A stretch of 21,114 nucleotides of DNA from a virus, in IMG/VR virus record IMGVR_UViG_3300032240_000589, positions 1 to 21,114 of that record; one strand, given 5' to 3'. How positions within the stretch are numbered: the first letter of the stretch is position 1; every line of letters begins with the position of its first letter. This document shows, in pieces, positions 1 to 6,536 of the stretch. Both the position numbers and the translations under genes were made by a program. The notes under the pieces are model-generated. The model searched no databases. It saw only the letters and a program-made list of their open reading frames with translations, and was not told the DNA's origin.

Positions 1-187
1 AACCTATCTCGTTGCACATTGCTTTCGCTATTGTTGTCTTGCCTACACCCGCCCCACCAGTCAGTAGAAGATTCGGTATCTGCTTTTGATTGACGTACTC
101 CTGAAAAGGAATCTTCAATCGTTCTGGCAGGATACAATCTTCTACTATCTTTGGGCGATACTTTTCTGTCCACAGAAGATGTTCCAT
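1..187 (-). CDS. 44: Sliding-clamp loader large subunit, gp44-like (partial, N-terminal 62 residues)
   Basis: This is the beginning of an AAA+ clamp-loader ATPase; the rest lies beyond the left edge. The visible 62 residues open with MEHLLWTEKYRP, matching the 'W-x-E-KYRP' opening of gp44/RFC-type loaders. They continue through an 'ED(C)ILP' segment typical of T4 gp44 to a Walker A motif, GGAGVGKTT, at about residues 44-52. In T4, gp44 forms a complex with gp62, uses ATP to open the gp45 ring and places it on primed DNA. The start at 187 follows a GAAAGG-type ribosome site; an earlier ATG is followed immediately by TGA. It lies downstream of the clamp gene in the same direction, as expected for a replisome operon. 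Family assignment is confident; completeness cannot be judged. Confidence 0.93.
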   Translation of the reverse strand, partial: MEHLLWTEKYRPKIVEDCILPERLKIPFQEYVNQKQIPNLLLTGGAGVGKTTIAKAMCNEIG

Positions 188-228
188 GAAAACCTTTCAC
201 ATAAATCATAATAAAAAAATAAAGTATA

Positions 229-444
229 TCAGTCTGAATTTATAATATCAAGAACCTGTTTATAAGATTCTTTTACATGCCAATCAATATTATTTACTCC
301 ATAAAGTATAGTATATGAATTCAAGTTTCCGTTTGCATTCGCTTCAATTGATTCATATATCGATGAAATTATATCGATGTTAATAGTGACGGGATCACCA
401 AAATATTGTGGTGCTGCGTTGGTAAACTCTTTAAATTTTGCCAT
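229..444 (-). CDS. Small conserved-type protein (71 aa) between clamp and clamp loader
   Basis: The reading frame is open further upstream, but I chose the ATG at 444. It lies one base after the clamp stop codon (TAA-C-ATG) and has an AAAAGG ribosome site in the clamp's last codons, which suggests translational coupling. The protein (MAKFKEFTNAAPQYFGDP...) has a 'fixed peptide, strand, turn, strand, VKESYKQVLDII' pattern. This vaguely resembles the small FlbD/YlzI-type fold, whose members end in 'VKES...EVI'. That resemblance is by eye only and gives no function. Its place between gp45 and gp44 suggests expression with the replisome. I do not recognise a named family. Confidence 0.72.
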   Translation of the reverse strand: MAKFKEFTNAAPQYFGDPVTINIDIISSIYESIEANANGNLNSYTILYGVNNIDWHVKESYKQVLDIINSD

Positions 445-445
445 G

Positions 446-1126
446 TTATGCCTTTTCGTATTTTGAGCCTGCTTCAGTAGCAATCCAATACTGAAGATTC
501 AGTGTTTTGTGTTTAAAATGAGCGATGCCTTTTGATGATATTGTTACGAAATAACCGCCAGAAAGCATTTTCAAATTTTCAGTTTTAAATATCATTTTAT
601 ACTTTGCACCACTTCCAGTTGAAACCTCAAGTGATTCGGTATGTGCTGAATCGTTTTGAGTATCGAAAGCCGTAACAAAGATTTTTGTACCGTCAGATTC
701 GACAGCAACATGTGGTGAAGAAAGAATACTTGCTGATCTAAGAACCCAATCAAAATCTTCAGCACCAAATTCGAATTTGATTTCTGGATCGTTTAATTCT
801 AAATTCTTGTCAGGTGGAGTAACTATCATATTGGAAGCACAGAATCGATATTTGATTTTGCTACGACCTTGCAGTCCAGAGATTAAAACATTACTATCAT
901 CGAATTCAATGATTGGATCGTCTTTGTGTAAAGACAGAATTGAAAGAAAATTATTTAGATCATACACACCAAATTCTTTTGGTATATCTTCTCCAATAAC
1001 AGCCTCAGCAAGAATGTTCTTATGTGCTGAGATAGTGCGGATTGTTTTGCCTGATTTGAAAAGCATGCCCTGATTAATATTGGCAAAGTTTTTCAAGAAG
1101 GACATTGTTTCTGTCGAAAGTTTCAT
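446..1126 (-). CDS. 45: DNA polymerase sliding clamp gp45
   Basis: This 226-residue protein is the trimeric processivity clamp of the phage replisome; T4 gp45 is 228 residues. The N-terminus (MKLSTETMSFLKNFANINQG) closely follows T4 gp45 (MKLSKDTTALLKNFATINSG). Further on, 'VYDLNNFLSILSL' matches the T4 'IYDLNGFLGILSL' segment. In T4 the clamp tethers gp43 polymerase to DNA and, together with gp33 and gp55, activates late transcription. This fits the presence of a gp55 gene in the window. The start at 1126 has a good TATGGAGT ribosome site. The gene follows the DUF5664 gene by 14 bases and is followed by a small gene after a single base. Confidence 0.97.
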   Translation of the reverse strand: MKLSTETMSFLKNFANINQGMLFKSGKTIRTISAHKNILAEAVIGEDIPKEFGVYDLNNFLSILSLHKDDPIIEFDDSNVLISGLQGRSKIKYRFCASNMIVTPPDKNLELNDPEIKFEFGAEDFDWVLRSASILSSPHVAVESDGTKIFVTAFDTQNDSAHTESLEVSTGSGAKYKMIFKTENLKMLSGGYFVTISSKGIAHFKHKTLNLQYWIATEAGSKYEKA

Positions 1127-1140
1127 CAGTTACTCCATAA

Positions 1141-1482
1141 TTAAGTTTGTTTTTCACTTGCAGAATATAGTATATCATGTTCATACAAAAACATCAAGCA
1201 GCAAATTGCATGTGCTAGGTGATGTTTACCAGAATCGGAATCAATCTGTTCACCTTCTTGGTATTGCCACATGTGTCTTTGTGCAGCATCAAAGTATCGA
1301 TTGATTGAATCTGGAACATGTTTCCAATTACCGGGTTCGTATTTTTCGGCACCGAATGTCAGAACATCTGCGGTCGCTTTTAATGCTAATGGTGGTAAAA
1401 GACCATAACGAATTTTACCACCATCAAATTTACGACCACCAGTTGTTGCTGTTTGGGATGCCTTGATAGCATCCTTATCCAT
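1141..1482 (-). CDS. DUF5664-type protein, dATP/dGTP diphosphohydrolase N-terminal-like (113 aa)
   Basis: The protein shows the DUF5664 signature in order. 'GGRKFDGGKIRYGLLPP' is near residue 15, 'VLTFGAEKYEPGNWK' near 40, 'RYFDAAQRHMWQYQEGEQIDSDSG' near 62, and 'HHLAHAICCLMFLYE' near 86. The paired His/Glu-rich helices are reminiscent of all-alpha (MazG-like) nucleotide pyrophosphohydrolases. Some members carry the database label 'dATP/dGTP diphosphohydrolase N-terminal'. A role in trimming the nucleotide pool is plausible next to the clamp and clamp loader but not shown. The start codon overlaps the previous stop (TAATG), indicating coupling to the glycosyltransferase gene. The family call is good; the biochemical call is tentative. 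Confidence 0.85.
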   Translation of the reverse strand: MDKDAIKASQTATTGGRKFDGGKIRYGLLPPLALKATADVLTFGAEKYEPGNWKHVPDSINRYFDAAQRHMWQYQEGEQIDSDSGKHHLAHAICCLMFLYEHDILYSASEKQT

Positions 1483-2297
1483 TACAGTCTACCAGTATAC
1501 TGTGCAACCGCTGGCATATTACCAGTGAATGCGTAGGTACCAATGTGCTGAGTTTTCATCCACGGACACAGATAGATTTGACCGCCCATCTTACGCCACA
1601 TCTGACAGAACATATAATCTTCTGACAGATAACGTTCCGATCCACCACCAATCATAGAATCTTTGGTATCAATAACGGTATCAAAGTATGCATGAATGTA
1701 ACGTGAACCATCAAAGTGTGCCTGACCAATATGATCTGGTTTATATTTGATTGATGGATATTCCTTTTCCATTTTCTCAAATACACTACGTTTAATCATC
1801 ATATGACCAGTGCCAATTTCCATAACCTCTAGTGGTTCAGAAACTTGAAATTGCTGAGTGCCTTTAACAACGTTGAACACATATTCACCAACAAGATTCT
1901 CAAGTTCTTTGGGATTCAAGTCTGGATTCTTACGTGCAGTCTCGGCAATATTATTCCAGTTGATAGATTTCTTAGGATACGGCCCACCGATAACATCTTT
2001 GTCGAGTGCCATTAATGCTATAACATCATTCGGATCAAAGTGAATGTCCGAGTCAATAAACATCATGTGTGTAAAGTCTGTGCGGAGAAATTCGTCTACC
2101 AAATAATTTCTGGCACGTGTGATGAGGGATTCGTTGAAAAGAAAGGAAAACTTCACTTCAATACCATAACGTATCATTACAGTTTGTAAGTCTAGACACG
2201 ATTTCATATAAAGACCGTGATTCATACCACCATACATCGGTGTTGCTATGAATAGTTTGTTCTTTCTCAGTTCTTCAATATTTACTTGTAATTGCAT
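1482..2297 (-). CDS. GT-A-fold glycosyltransferase-like protein (271 aa)
   Basis: The sequence begins with a Rossmann-like strand (KLFIATPMYGG). It then has 'NESLITRARNYLVDEFL' and the motif 'FTHMMFIDSDIHFDPNDV' with a DxD-type D82-S83-D84, the expected metal/nucleotide-sugar site of GT-A enzymes. After it comes 'DVIGGPYPKK', common in phage glycosyltransferases. The C-terminal part has 'SEDYMFCQMWRKMGGQIYLCPWMKTQHIGTYAF', like the acceptor-side 'EDY.FC...' segment of the family. No membrane segment is obvious. The acceptor is unknown; DNA, a virion protein or host glycan are all possible. It lies directly after an intrinsic terminator and leads the clamp operon. A GGAT segment nine bases upstream may serve as the ribosome site. 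Confidence 0.82.
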   Translation of the reverse strand: MQLQVNIEELRKNKLFIATPMYGGMNHGLYMKSCLDLQTVMIRYGIEVKFSFLFNESLITRARNYLVDEFLRTDFTHMMFIDSDIHFDPNDVIALMALDKDVIGGPYPKKSINWNNIAETARKNPDLNPKELENLVGEYVFNVVKGTQQFQVSEPLEVMEIGTGHMMIKRSVFEKMEKEYPSIKYKPDHIGQAHFDGSRYIHAYFDTVIDTKDSMIGGGSERYLSEDYMFCQMWRKMGGQIYLCPWMKTQHIGTYAFTGNMPAVAQYTGRL

Positions 2298-2308
2298 AAT
2301 TTATCCAT

Positions 2309-2348
2309 AAAAAAAGAGTAGAGACACAAAGTATATATGTCTCCACTC
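2309..2348 (-). terminator. Intrinsic terminator after the HTH gene
   Basis: Read on the minus strand, GAGTGGAGACA pairs with TGTCTCTACTC (11 bp with one G-T wobble) across an 11-base loop, followed directly by seven T residues. It starts 19 bases after the HTH stop codon and ends 11 bases before the glycosyltransferase start, so it separates the HTH gene from the clamp operon. The plus strand has no T-run on its exit side, so it should work in one direction only. Confidence 0.88.
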
Positions 2349-2367
2349 CGCAAAGTTTTAAACTAAT

Positions 2368-2622
2368 TTAGGCAAATGCTTGTGCGCCCATCAATGAGTA
2401 GGCTGCTGCTACCATCGCACGACTAGGTGTACCTAAACGATATACTGTAGCACCGTTTTTGGTTTTGTTTTTGTAGATGCTATAACCTTCTGCACGAAGT
2501 TCAGCAATACGTGCTGGCAAATTTGCTACACCAAAACGGGTACGGGCTTGACCTTCAGTGATATCTTTACCTGATTTAAAAAACTCAACCAGTTTTTCAT
2601 TTTGAGATTTTGTTACCGACAT
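2368..2622 (-). CDS. Small helix-turn-helix protein (84 aa), putative transcription regulator
   Basis: This compact basic protein has a winged-helix look. Helices cover about residues 5-17 (QNEKLVEFFKSG) and 20-30 (ITEGQARTRFG). A recognition-helix-like 'NLPARIAELRAEGYSI' is at 33-48, and then comes a wing 'NKTKNGATVYRLG'. 'ARIAELRAEGYxI' is typical of the phage helix-turn-helix family HTH_39. The C-terminus is a hydrophobic Ala/Met-rich tail. The gene has its own strong promoter with a palindrome inside it and is closed by a terminator, so it is a single-gene unit. I infer it is a small DNA-binding regulator that may act on its own promoter or on the adjacent AAA+/VWA promoters. The ribosome site is TATGGAGT. 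Confidence 0.8.
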   Translation of the reverse strand: MSVTKSQNEKLVEFFKSGKDITEGQARTRFGVANLPARIAELRAEGYSIYKNKTKNGATVYRLGTPSRAMVAAAYSLMGAQAFA

Positions 2623-2640
2623 AATGTAACTCCATAATTA

Positions 2641-2668
2641 GTATCACACAATAATCGAGAGGTGATAC
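2641..2668 (-). repeat. Inverted repeat in the 5' leader of the HTH gene
   Basis: GTATCAC and GTGATAC form a perfect 7-base inverted repeat around a 14-base loop. It lies between the promoter and the ribosome site of the HTH gene, so it would be in the mRNA leader. It could be an RNA hairpin or a protein-binding half-site pair; nothing in the sequence decides between them. Confidence 0.45.
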
Positions 2669-2686
2669 ATCTCTCTTTAGAATACA

Positions 2687-2715
2687 ATTATGACACAGGC
2701 TTGCACCTGTGTCAA
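2687..2715 (-). promoter_or_regulatory. Sigma70-type promoter of the HTH gene with a palindrome in its spacer
   Basis: On the minus strand: TTGACA (2715-2710), a spacer of exactly 17, then CATAAT (2692-2687). A perfect 9-base inverted repeat, TGACACAGG / CCTGTGTCA with a 6-base loop (2691-2714), fills the whole region from -35 to -10. A dyad placed like this is typical of a repressor operator. As RNA it would be a hairpin without a T-run, so a terminator is less likely. The promoter drives the HTH gene that follows. Confidence 0.82.
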
Positions 2716-2737
2716 TGGTTTAAGTGGTAATGATGAA

Positions 2738-3925
2738 TTAGAAGGGTACTTCTACCGAAGGGTCTGCTACTTCTGGTGTTGGTGCAGGCACTGTTGGATC
2801 CACACCAGCATCAATCTTAGTATACAGATCAAGGAAGGTAACTTTCGTATCGGTATCAAAACGATTCAAGCAGAACTGAATCGCTTTCAATTTATTACCG
2901 AAGATACCGTAGGTCTTTACAATGTGTACCAGACGGCGTGTTGAAATAACCTCATCGCAACCACCCTCATCAAATGTACTACGGATTACTGTAGCCCATG
3001 AAACAAGTTTATCGGCAAAATCTTTATCTTCTTTACCGACAGATTCTAATTCTTTAGCAACAATTTTTTTCTCAACTGATGCTGGCGCCCATTCTTGTTC
3101 GAATGTATTTGGGAAACGTTCAAGGAATGCTTCATTCAGAACATTGGTAAACATATAGCGACCATCTTCTGAACCTTTACCTTTTGTATTTGCAGTAGCA
3201 AACACTGTAAAGCCTTCAGCAGGTGTGATTAACTCATTCTTTTTCTTTAGCAAGAATGGTTTACCTTCAAATACACGTTGTAAGCATGACAGATTATTTG
3301 AGCCGTAGTCAATCTCATCAATACAGAGTACAGCACCTTGGCGGGCCGCAAGAGTAACTGGACCGTCACGCCATTCCATCTGACCGTTAATCAGAACATA
3401 GTTACCAAGCAGATCACCCTCATCGGTATCTGGTGTCATTGATACGCAAACGAATTTGCGTTTTGCTTTGGCACAAGCCTGTTCGATTGACATTGTTTTA
3501 CCGTTGCCAGAAGGACCAGTGACAAAGACAGGGAAGAACTGTTTTGATTGTATGATTGACAACATATCTTCAAAGTTGCCAAAAGGAACATAGTTGTTAT
3601 ATTTGACAGGCACTAAGTCTTCCATCTCAAGTTCTGTTATCACATTCGCAATCCGATTACCAGACTTAGATTCTACGGGTTTTGACATAGGTAATACCTG
3701 TGCTGAGAGTTCTATAACGGGCGCTGGAGCCGTCGAATTAACTGCGGAGGGTACACGATACAGACCACGACCTACGCGGTTTGTCTCATCTTTTGTGAAC
3801 CATTGCGGACTTGCTAACCCTAACTTTTTAGCAAGGTCTTTTGCTTCTTGACGGGTTACTGTTGTCTTACCTGTAAGGATAAGAGCATTAATAAATTTAC
3901 TACGCACATCGGAACGACTAGCCAT
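2738..3925 (-). CDS. MoxR/CobS-type AAA+ ATPase (395 aa)
   Basis: This is a single AAA+ ATPase of the MoxR/CbbQ/CobS type. Walker A GPSGNGKT is at 137-144, Walker B VLCIDEID at 199-206 and sensor-1 ATAN at 243-246. An arginine-finger-like FLERF is near 268. 'SMTPDTDEGDLLGNY' before Walker B is characteristic of CobS/MoxR proteins. The first 60 residues form a separate domain that looks like a small helix-turn-helix or winged helix, followed by a Pro/Ala linker. The C-terminus is Pro-rich. T4-like aquatic phages often carry this gene labelled cobS, but MoxR ATPases generally work with a VWA partner, and one is encoded immediately upstream. I infer a two-part remodelling machine. The gene has its own consensus promoter and a GGAGTTT ribosome site. 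Confidence 0.92.
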   Translation of the reverse strand: MASRSDVRSKFINALILTGKTTVTRQEAKDLAKKLGLASPQWFTKDETNRVGRGLYRVPSAVNSTAPAPVIELSAQVLPMSKPVESKSGNRIANVITELEMEDLVPVKYNNYVPFGNFEDMLSIIQSKQFFPVFVTGPSGNGKTMSIEQACAKAKRKFVCVSMTPDTDEGDLLGNYVLINGQMEWRDGPVTLAARQGAVLCIDEIDYGSNNLSCLQRVFEGKPFLLKKKNELITPAEGFTVFATANTKGKGSEDGRYMFTNVLNEAFLERFPNTFEQEWAPASVEKKIVAKELESVGKEDKDFADKLVSWATVIRSTFDEGGCDEVISTRRLVHIVKTYGIFGNKLKAIQFCLNRFDTDTKVTFLDLYTKIDAGVDPTVPAPTPEVADPSVEVPF

Positions 3926-3956
3926 AATATAAACTCCAATTAACTATTGAAACATC

Positions 3957-3985
3957 ATTATAAATGGTACCCGACCGTTTGTCAA
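3957..3985 (-). promoter_or_regulatory. Consensus sigma70 promoter of the MoxR-type gene
   Basis: Minus strand TTGACA (3985-3980), 17-base spacer, TATAAT (3962-3957): both hexamers and the spacing match the bacterial housekeeping consensus. It lies in the short gap between the VWA stop and the MoxR start. The predicted transcript would begin about 3950, leaving a leader of roughly 25 bases that contains the ribosome site. It is expected to be read early by host polymerase. Confidence 0.93.
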
Positions 3986-3997
3986 GTGGTCGGGCAC
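3967..3997 (-). repeat. Inverted repeat around the -35 box of the MoxR promoter
   Basis: Minus strand GTGCCCGACC and GGTCGGGTAC form a 10-base stem with one G-T pair; the 11-base loop contains the -35 hexamer TTGACA. It starts four bases after the VWA stop codon. It may be an operator, or an RNA hairpin at the 3' end of the VWA message. A T-run is missing, so a standard terminator is not supported. Confidence 0.6.
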
Positions 3998-4000
3998 TTA

Positions 4001-6283
4001 TCAAACTGCTATCTGTGTTATGAACCTTGACACTAACACACGGTTAATCTGACGGGTCTTATTGAATTTCATGAATGCTTTGGTAAGTGTTGCTGTTGTT
4101 GCCTTACCGTTCACTTCAAAAACTTCATCTTCAACTGACAGATCAGAACCAGCAGGTAAAATATAAAAAGAATCGTAACCTACATTTTTTGATTCAAGGT
4201 ACTTTTCTTTCTTCAATTTCTTCACATACTTTGCAAGAATTTCATTTGCTTCATGGTACTTGTGACGGACTGCATTCAAATCATCAGCAAACATACGGCG
4301 CTTCAATGCCAACTTAGCACTGGTGATTGGTGTCAGATAGAAACCAACAATCTTGGTACCAGTTGTTTTCTGCAACCACTCACATATACCTTCACGAACA
4401 TCATCCTCACCAGCCTTCAGATTTACTTGCACTTTGTTTTTCTTATCGACCAGAAAAACGTTTTGATTGTTTGAATCAAAATATTTTGCTTTCTCAGCAT
4501 TTTGTGCATTGAACCAGCATATCGTATCAGCATCACCATCGTGAACGATTGTGGTATTTACAATATCAAGATTATTGGCACGGCGAAACTCTTTGATGAT
4601 TGGTTGCATAGCAATCAATGCTTCGGACATCGGTGTATTTGATAATGCATCACATTGTGGACGAAGGAACTTACCACGTGAACCGTTACGATTTGCCCAT
4701 GCATCCATCAAGCAAAGAATGTTCTTTACTGATTTTGAAAACTCTGCATTGTTCATTTTAGAATTGATCATCTCACGAAGATAAATTTCTGAACAACGAA
4801 TTTCACCAACGTTTTCACTGAAGCAACCTGAACTATGACCAAATTTGAAGTTGCCCTCTTCATCAAAGTTACTATTTTTTTCACGTGGATAATCTAAGTC
4901 ACGTAGACCTCGTGCATTACCAAAACCGTATGCTGTAAAAGGAATGTTTACTTTACGGCAGAACATTGCAAGAATAAGAATCTGTTCGTATGATGCAGCA
5001 AGATTACCAGCCATCGAACCAGACTTATCTAACAACAACATCATGCCGTGTGATTTACCTTTAGGAACACGCATAATCTTTTTGAAAATACTATCATCAA
5101 TCTGGTACTTGTAAATTTTGTTTACGTCAATGTCACCAGTCTCGGATACTTTTGCTTTTGCAAACTTGGATGCTGCTTTACGCATTTCAAATTCTTTTGC
5201 CAACAAAGAAATATAACGTTCATTCTTTTTACGGAACTCATTATACAATTCGTTAGCACCGCTACCGTATGCTACAGTACCGCATTGAGCAACAAAGGCT
5301 TCGGTCAACAATTCTTGAACACGTTTTGCAGGTGTCACGATTCTTTGCAGATTTGGCGTAGGAATATTTAAATACACATACTCACGTGCCTTAGCAGCAA
5401 TCAATGACGATTCATTCTTACGGAAGTTGTCATCAGTCTCACAAGTTGGTTCAAAATCCTCATCAGTACCAGTGGATTCTTTGTTGCGATTGATGATATC
5501 GGTTAGTTCATCATCTTCACCATCTTCATCATCTTCACCATCACCAGAACTTTTGCCTTCTGCTTCATCACCATCTTCATCAAGGTTGCCCTTAGACTTA
5601 CTTTCTTCTTCACCTTCACCATCAGTTTCGGTATCACCGTCACCTTGACCAGATTCAGAATCATCACCGTCACCAGATTCACCAGCACGGTAATCATACT
5701 CTTCAGGCAATTCATTTTCTTGCTGTTCTTTTTTAGAGTAATCCCAAACTTCATTGGTAACTCGGAGAACATCATCCCATGTTTCACATTCTTTAACTTT
5801 TTCAACCATCACCAATTCATCATCAGTGAATTGAATGTCCATTGTATAACCAGACTTGGTAAAAATATTCAAGCGGTCAATAAATGTCATGGTATTAACA
5901 TCACGATCTGTGATACCAAAAAAATCACGCTTCATTAATTCATCATAACCTTTGATGAATGATGAACGAAGGCCAGGGTAACGGCGCTTCTGGCGTTTCT
6001 CAATACGTGCATCTTCAACTACATTTAAGAACCCTTTATAGTTCTTACCCATAGCGTGGACTGCATCATGCCAACCGTCAGATGGTGTGTCTAATGCGTG
6101 ACCGACTTCATGACCCATCAATAAATCGTATAGGTCGCCTGACATATCTTCCCAGATAGGGCAATAGAGTACACGATTTTTAGGATCGAATGCTGCCGTA
6201 GAAATTTTTTGATGCTGGATTGTAAGATTCTCAGTAGCCAGCAATTTTGCTAGACCTGATTTTTGATTTTGAATGTTGCTCAT
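4001..6283 (-). CDS. Metallopeptidase-like/VWA domain protein, CobT-like (760 aa)
   Basis: The protein has three parts. The N-terminal third (1-185) contains HEVGH at 58-62, a zincin-type HExxH, with 'NVVEDARIEK' about 25 residues later supplying a possible third ligand (E90). Residues 185-290 are an Asp/Glu/Gly/Ser-rich acidic linker. The C-terminal half holds a von Willebrand A domain with MIDAS residues D419-x-S421-x-S423, T550 and an Asp in HDGD near 582. VWA proteins of this CobT/YehP-like type are partners of MoxR ATPases, and one follows immediately. I chose the ATG at 6283; the frame extends five codons to a TTG that lacks support. The gene has its own promoter. A literal cobalt-chelatase role is doubtful because no CobN is visible here. 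Confidence 0.88.
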   Translation of the reverse strand: MSNIQNQKSGLAKLLATENLTIQHQKISTAAFDPKNRVLYCPIWEDMSGDLYDLLMGHEVGHALDTPSDGWHDAVHAMGKNYKGFLNVVEDARIEKRQKRRYPGLRSSFIKGYDELMKRDFFGITDRDVNTMTFIDRLNIFTKSGYTMDIQFTDDELVMVEKVKECETWDDVLRVTNEVWDYSKKEQQENELPEEYDYRAGESGDGDDSESGQGDGDTETDGEGEEESKSKGNLDEDGDEAEGKSSGDGEDDEDGEDDELTDIINRNKESTGTDEDFEPTCETDDNFRKNESSLIAAKAREYVYLNIPTPNLQRIVTPAKRVQELLTEAFVAQCGTVAYGSGANELYNEFRKKNERYISLLAKEFEMRKAASKFAKAKVSETGDIDVNKIYKYQIDDSIFKKIMRVPKGKSHGMMLLLDKSGSMAGNLAASYEQILILAMFCRKVNIPFTAYGFGNARGLRDLDYPREKNSNFDEEGNFKFGHSSGCFSENVGEIRCSEIYLREMINSKMNNAEFSKSVKNILCLMDAWANRNGSRGKFLRPQCDALSNTPMSEALIAMQPIIKEFRRANNLDIVNTTIVHDGDADTICWFNAQNAEKAKYFDSNNQNVFLVDKKNKVQVNLKAGEDDVREGICEWLQKTTGTKIVGFYLTPITSAKLALKRRMFADDLNAVRHKYHEANEILAKYVKKLKKEKYLESKNVGYDSFYILPAGSDLSVEDEVFEVNGKATTATLTKAFMKFNKTRQINRVLVSRFITQIAV

Positions 6284-6298
6284 TTGATATCCAATCAA

Positions 6299-6475
6299 CT
6301 ATTGAACTAACATTGTATCTGGGACCACGACATTTGTCAAGTGGGTTATAAGGTGTGACGGCAACACTTCTGCTAGTATATCTATACCGTAGGTTGATAT
6401 TGCATTCTTGATATCAAGAATAGCAAATTGATAATCCATTTCATTTCTGTCAACTAACTCTTGTAATTTTGACAT
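6299..6475 (-). CDS. Small protein of unknown function (58 aa)
   Basis: This short open frame (MSKLQELVDRNEMDYQFAIL...) has a strong ribosome site, AGGAG, six bases before its ATG, and a promoter just upstream. It ends with TAG at 6301-6299, 15 bases before the VWA start codon. The first half is predicted amphipathic-helical; I recognise no family. The last 15 or so codons overlap the VWA gene's promoter, so that part is under double constraint or may be incidental. Support for it being a gene rests on the ribosome site, the promoter and the gapless fit between neighbours. Confidence 0.6.
   Translation of the reverse strand: MSKLQELVDRNEMDYQFAILDIKNAISTYGIDILAEVLPSHLITHLTNVVVPDTMLVQ
6312..6340 (-). 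promoter_or_regulatory. Sigma70-type promoter of the VWA gene
   Basis: Minus strand TTGACA (6340-6335), 17-base spacer, TACAAT (6317-6312). It lies inside the 3' end of the 58-aa gene. From the -35 box to the ribosome site (6340-6290) it aligns without gaps to the MoxR promoter and leader (3985-3935), matching at about 38 of 51 positions by my count, so the two are probably copies. Confidence 0.85.
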
Positions 6476-6502
6476 TTTTTCTCCTAATCAATCAATATAC
6501 GT

Positions 6503-6531
6503 ATTGTCTCATAGGTACCGCTAATTGTCAA
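6503..6531 (-). promoter_or_regulatory. Sigma70-type promoter of the 58-aa gene upstream of the VWA gene
   Basis: Minus strand TTGACA (6531-6526), 17-base spacer, GACAAT (6508-6503). The spacer contains GGTACC, as does the MoxR promoter spacer, though shifted by two bases. It follows the CmoA-like stop codon and would restart transcription for the small gene and the VWA gene. Confidence 0.72.
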
Positions 6532-6536
6532 GCCCT

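Noticed and set aside
237-244. TATAAATT on the minus strand before gp44, near the late consensus
   Set aside because: It differs from TATAAATA at the last base, lies in the end of a coding frame, and late expression of a clamp loader is not expected.
5427-5648. Plus-strand serine/proline-rich frame opposite the VWA gene
   Set aside because: It is the reverse of the acidic linker codons (GAT/GAA runs read backwards as Ser codons), has no ribosome site and lies in a confident minus-strand gene.
5503-5805. Minus-strand Lys/Met/Val-rich frame inside the VWA gene
   Set aside because: An out-of-frame reading of the same low-complexity acidic linker; no start signal and no family resemblance.
2738-6283. 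Reading the AAA+/VWA pair as a complete cobalamin cobaltochelatase
   Set aside because: The large chelating subunit CobN is absent from the window, and the HExxH domain is not a feature I know from standard CobT, so only the fold-level resemblance is kept.
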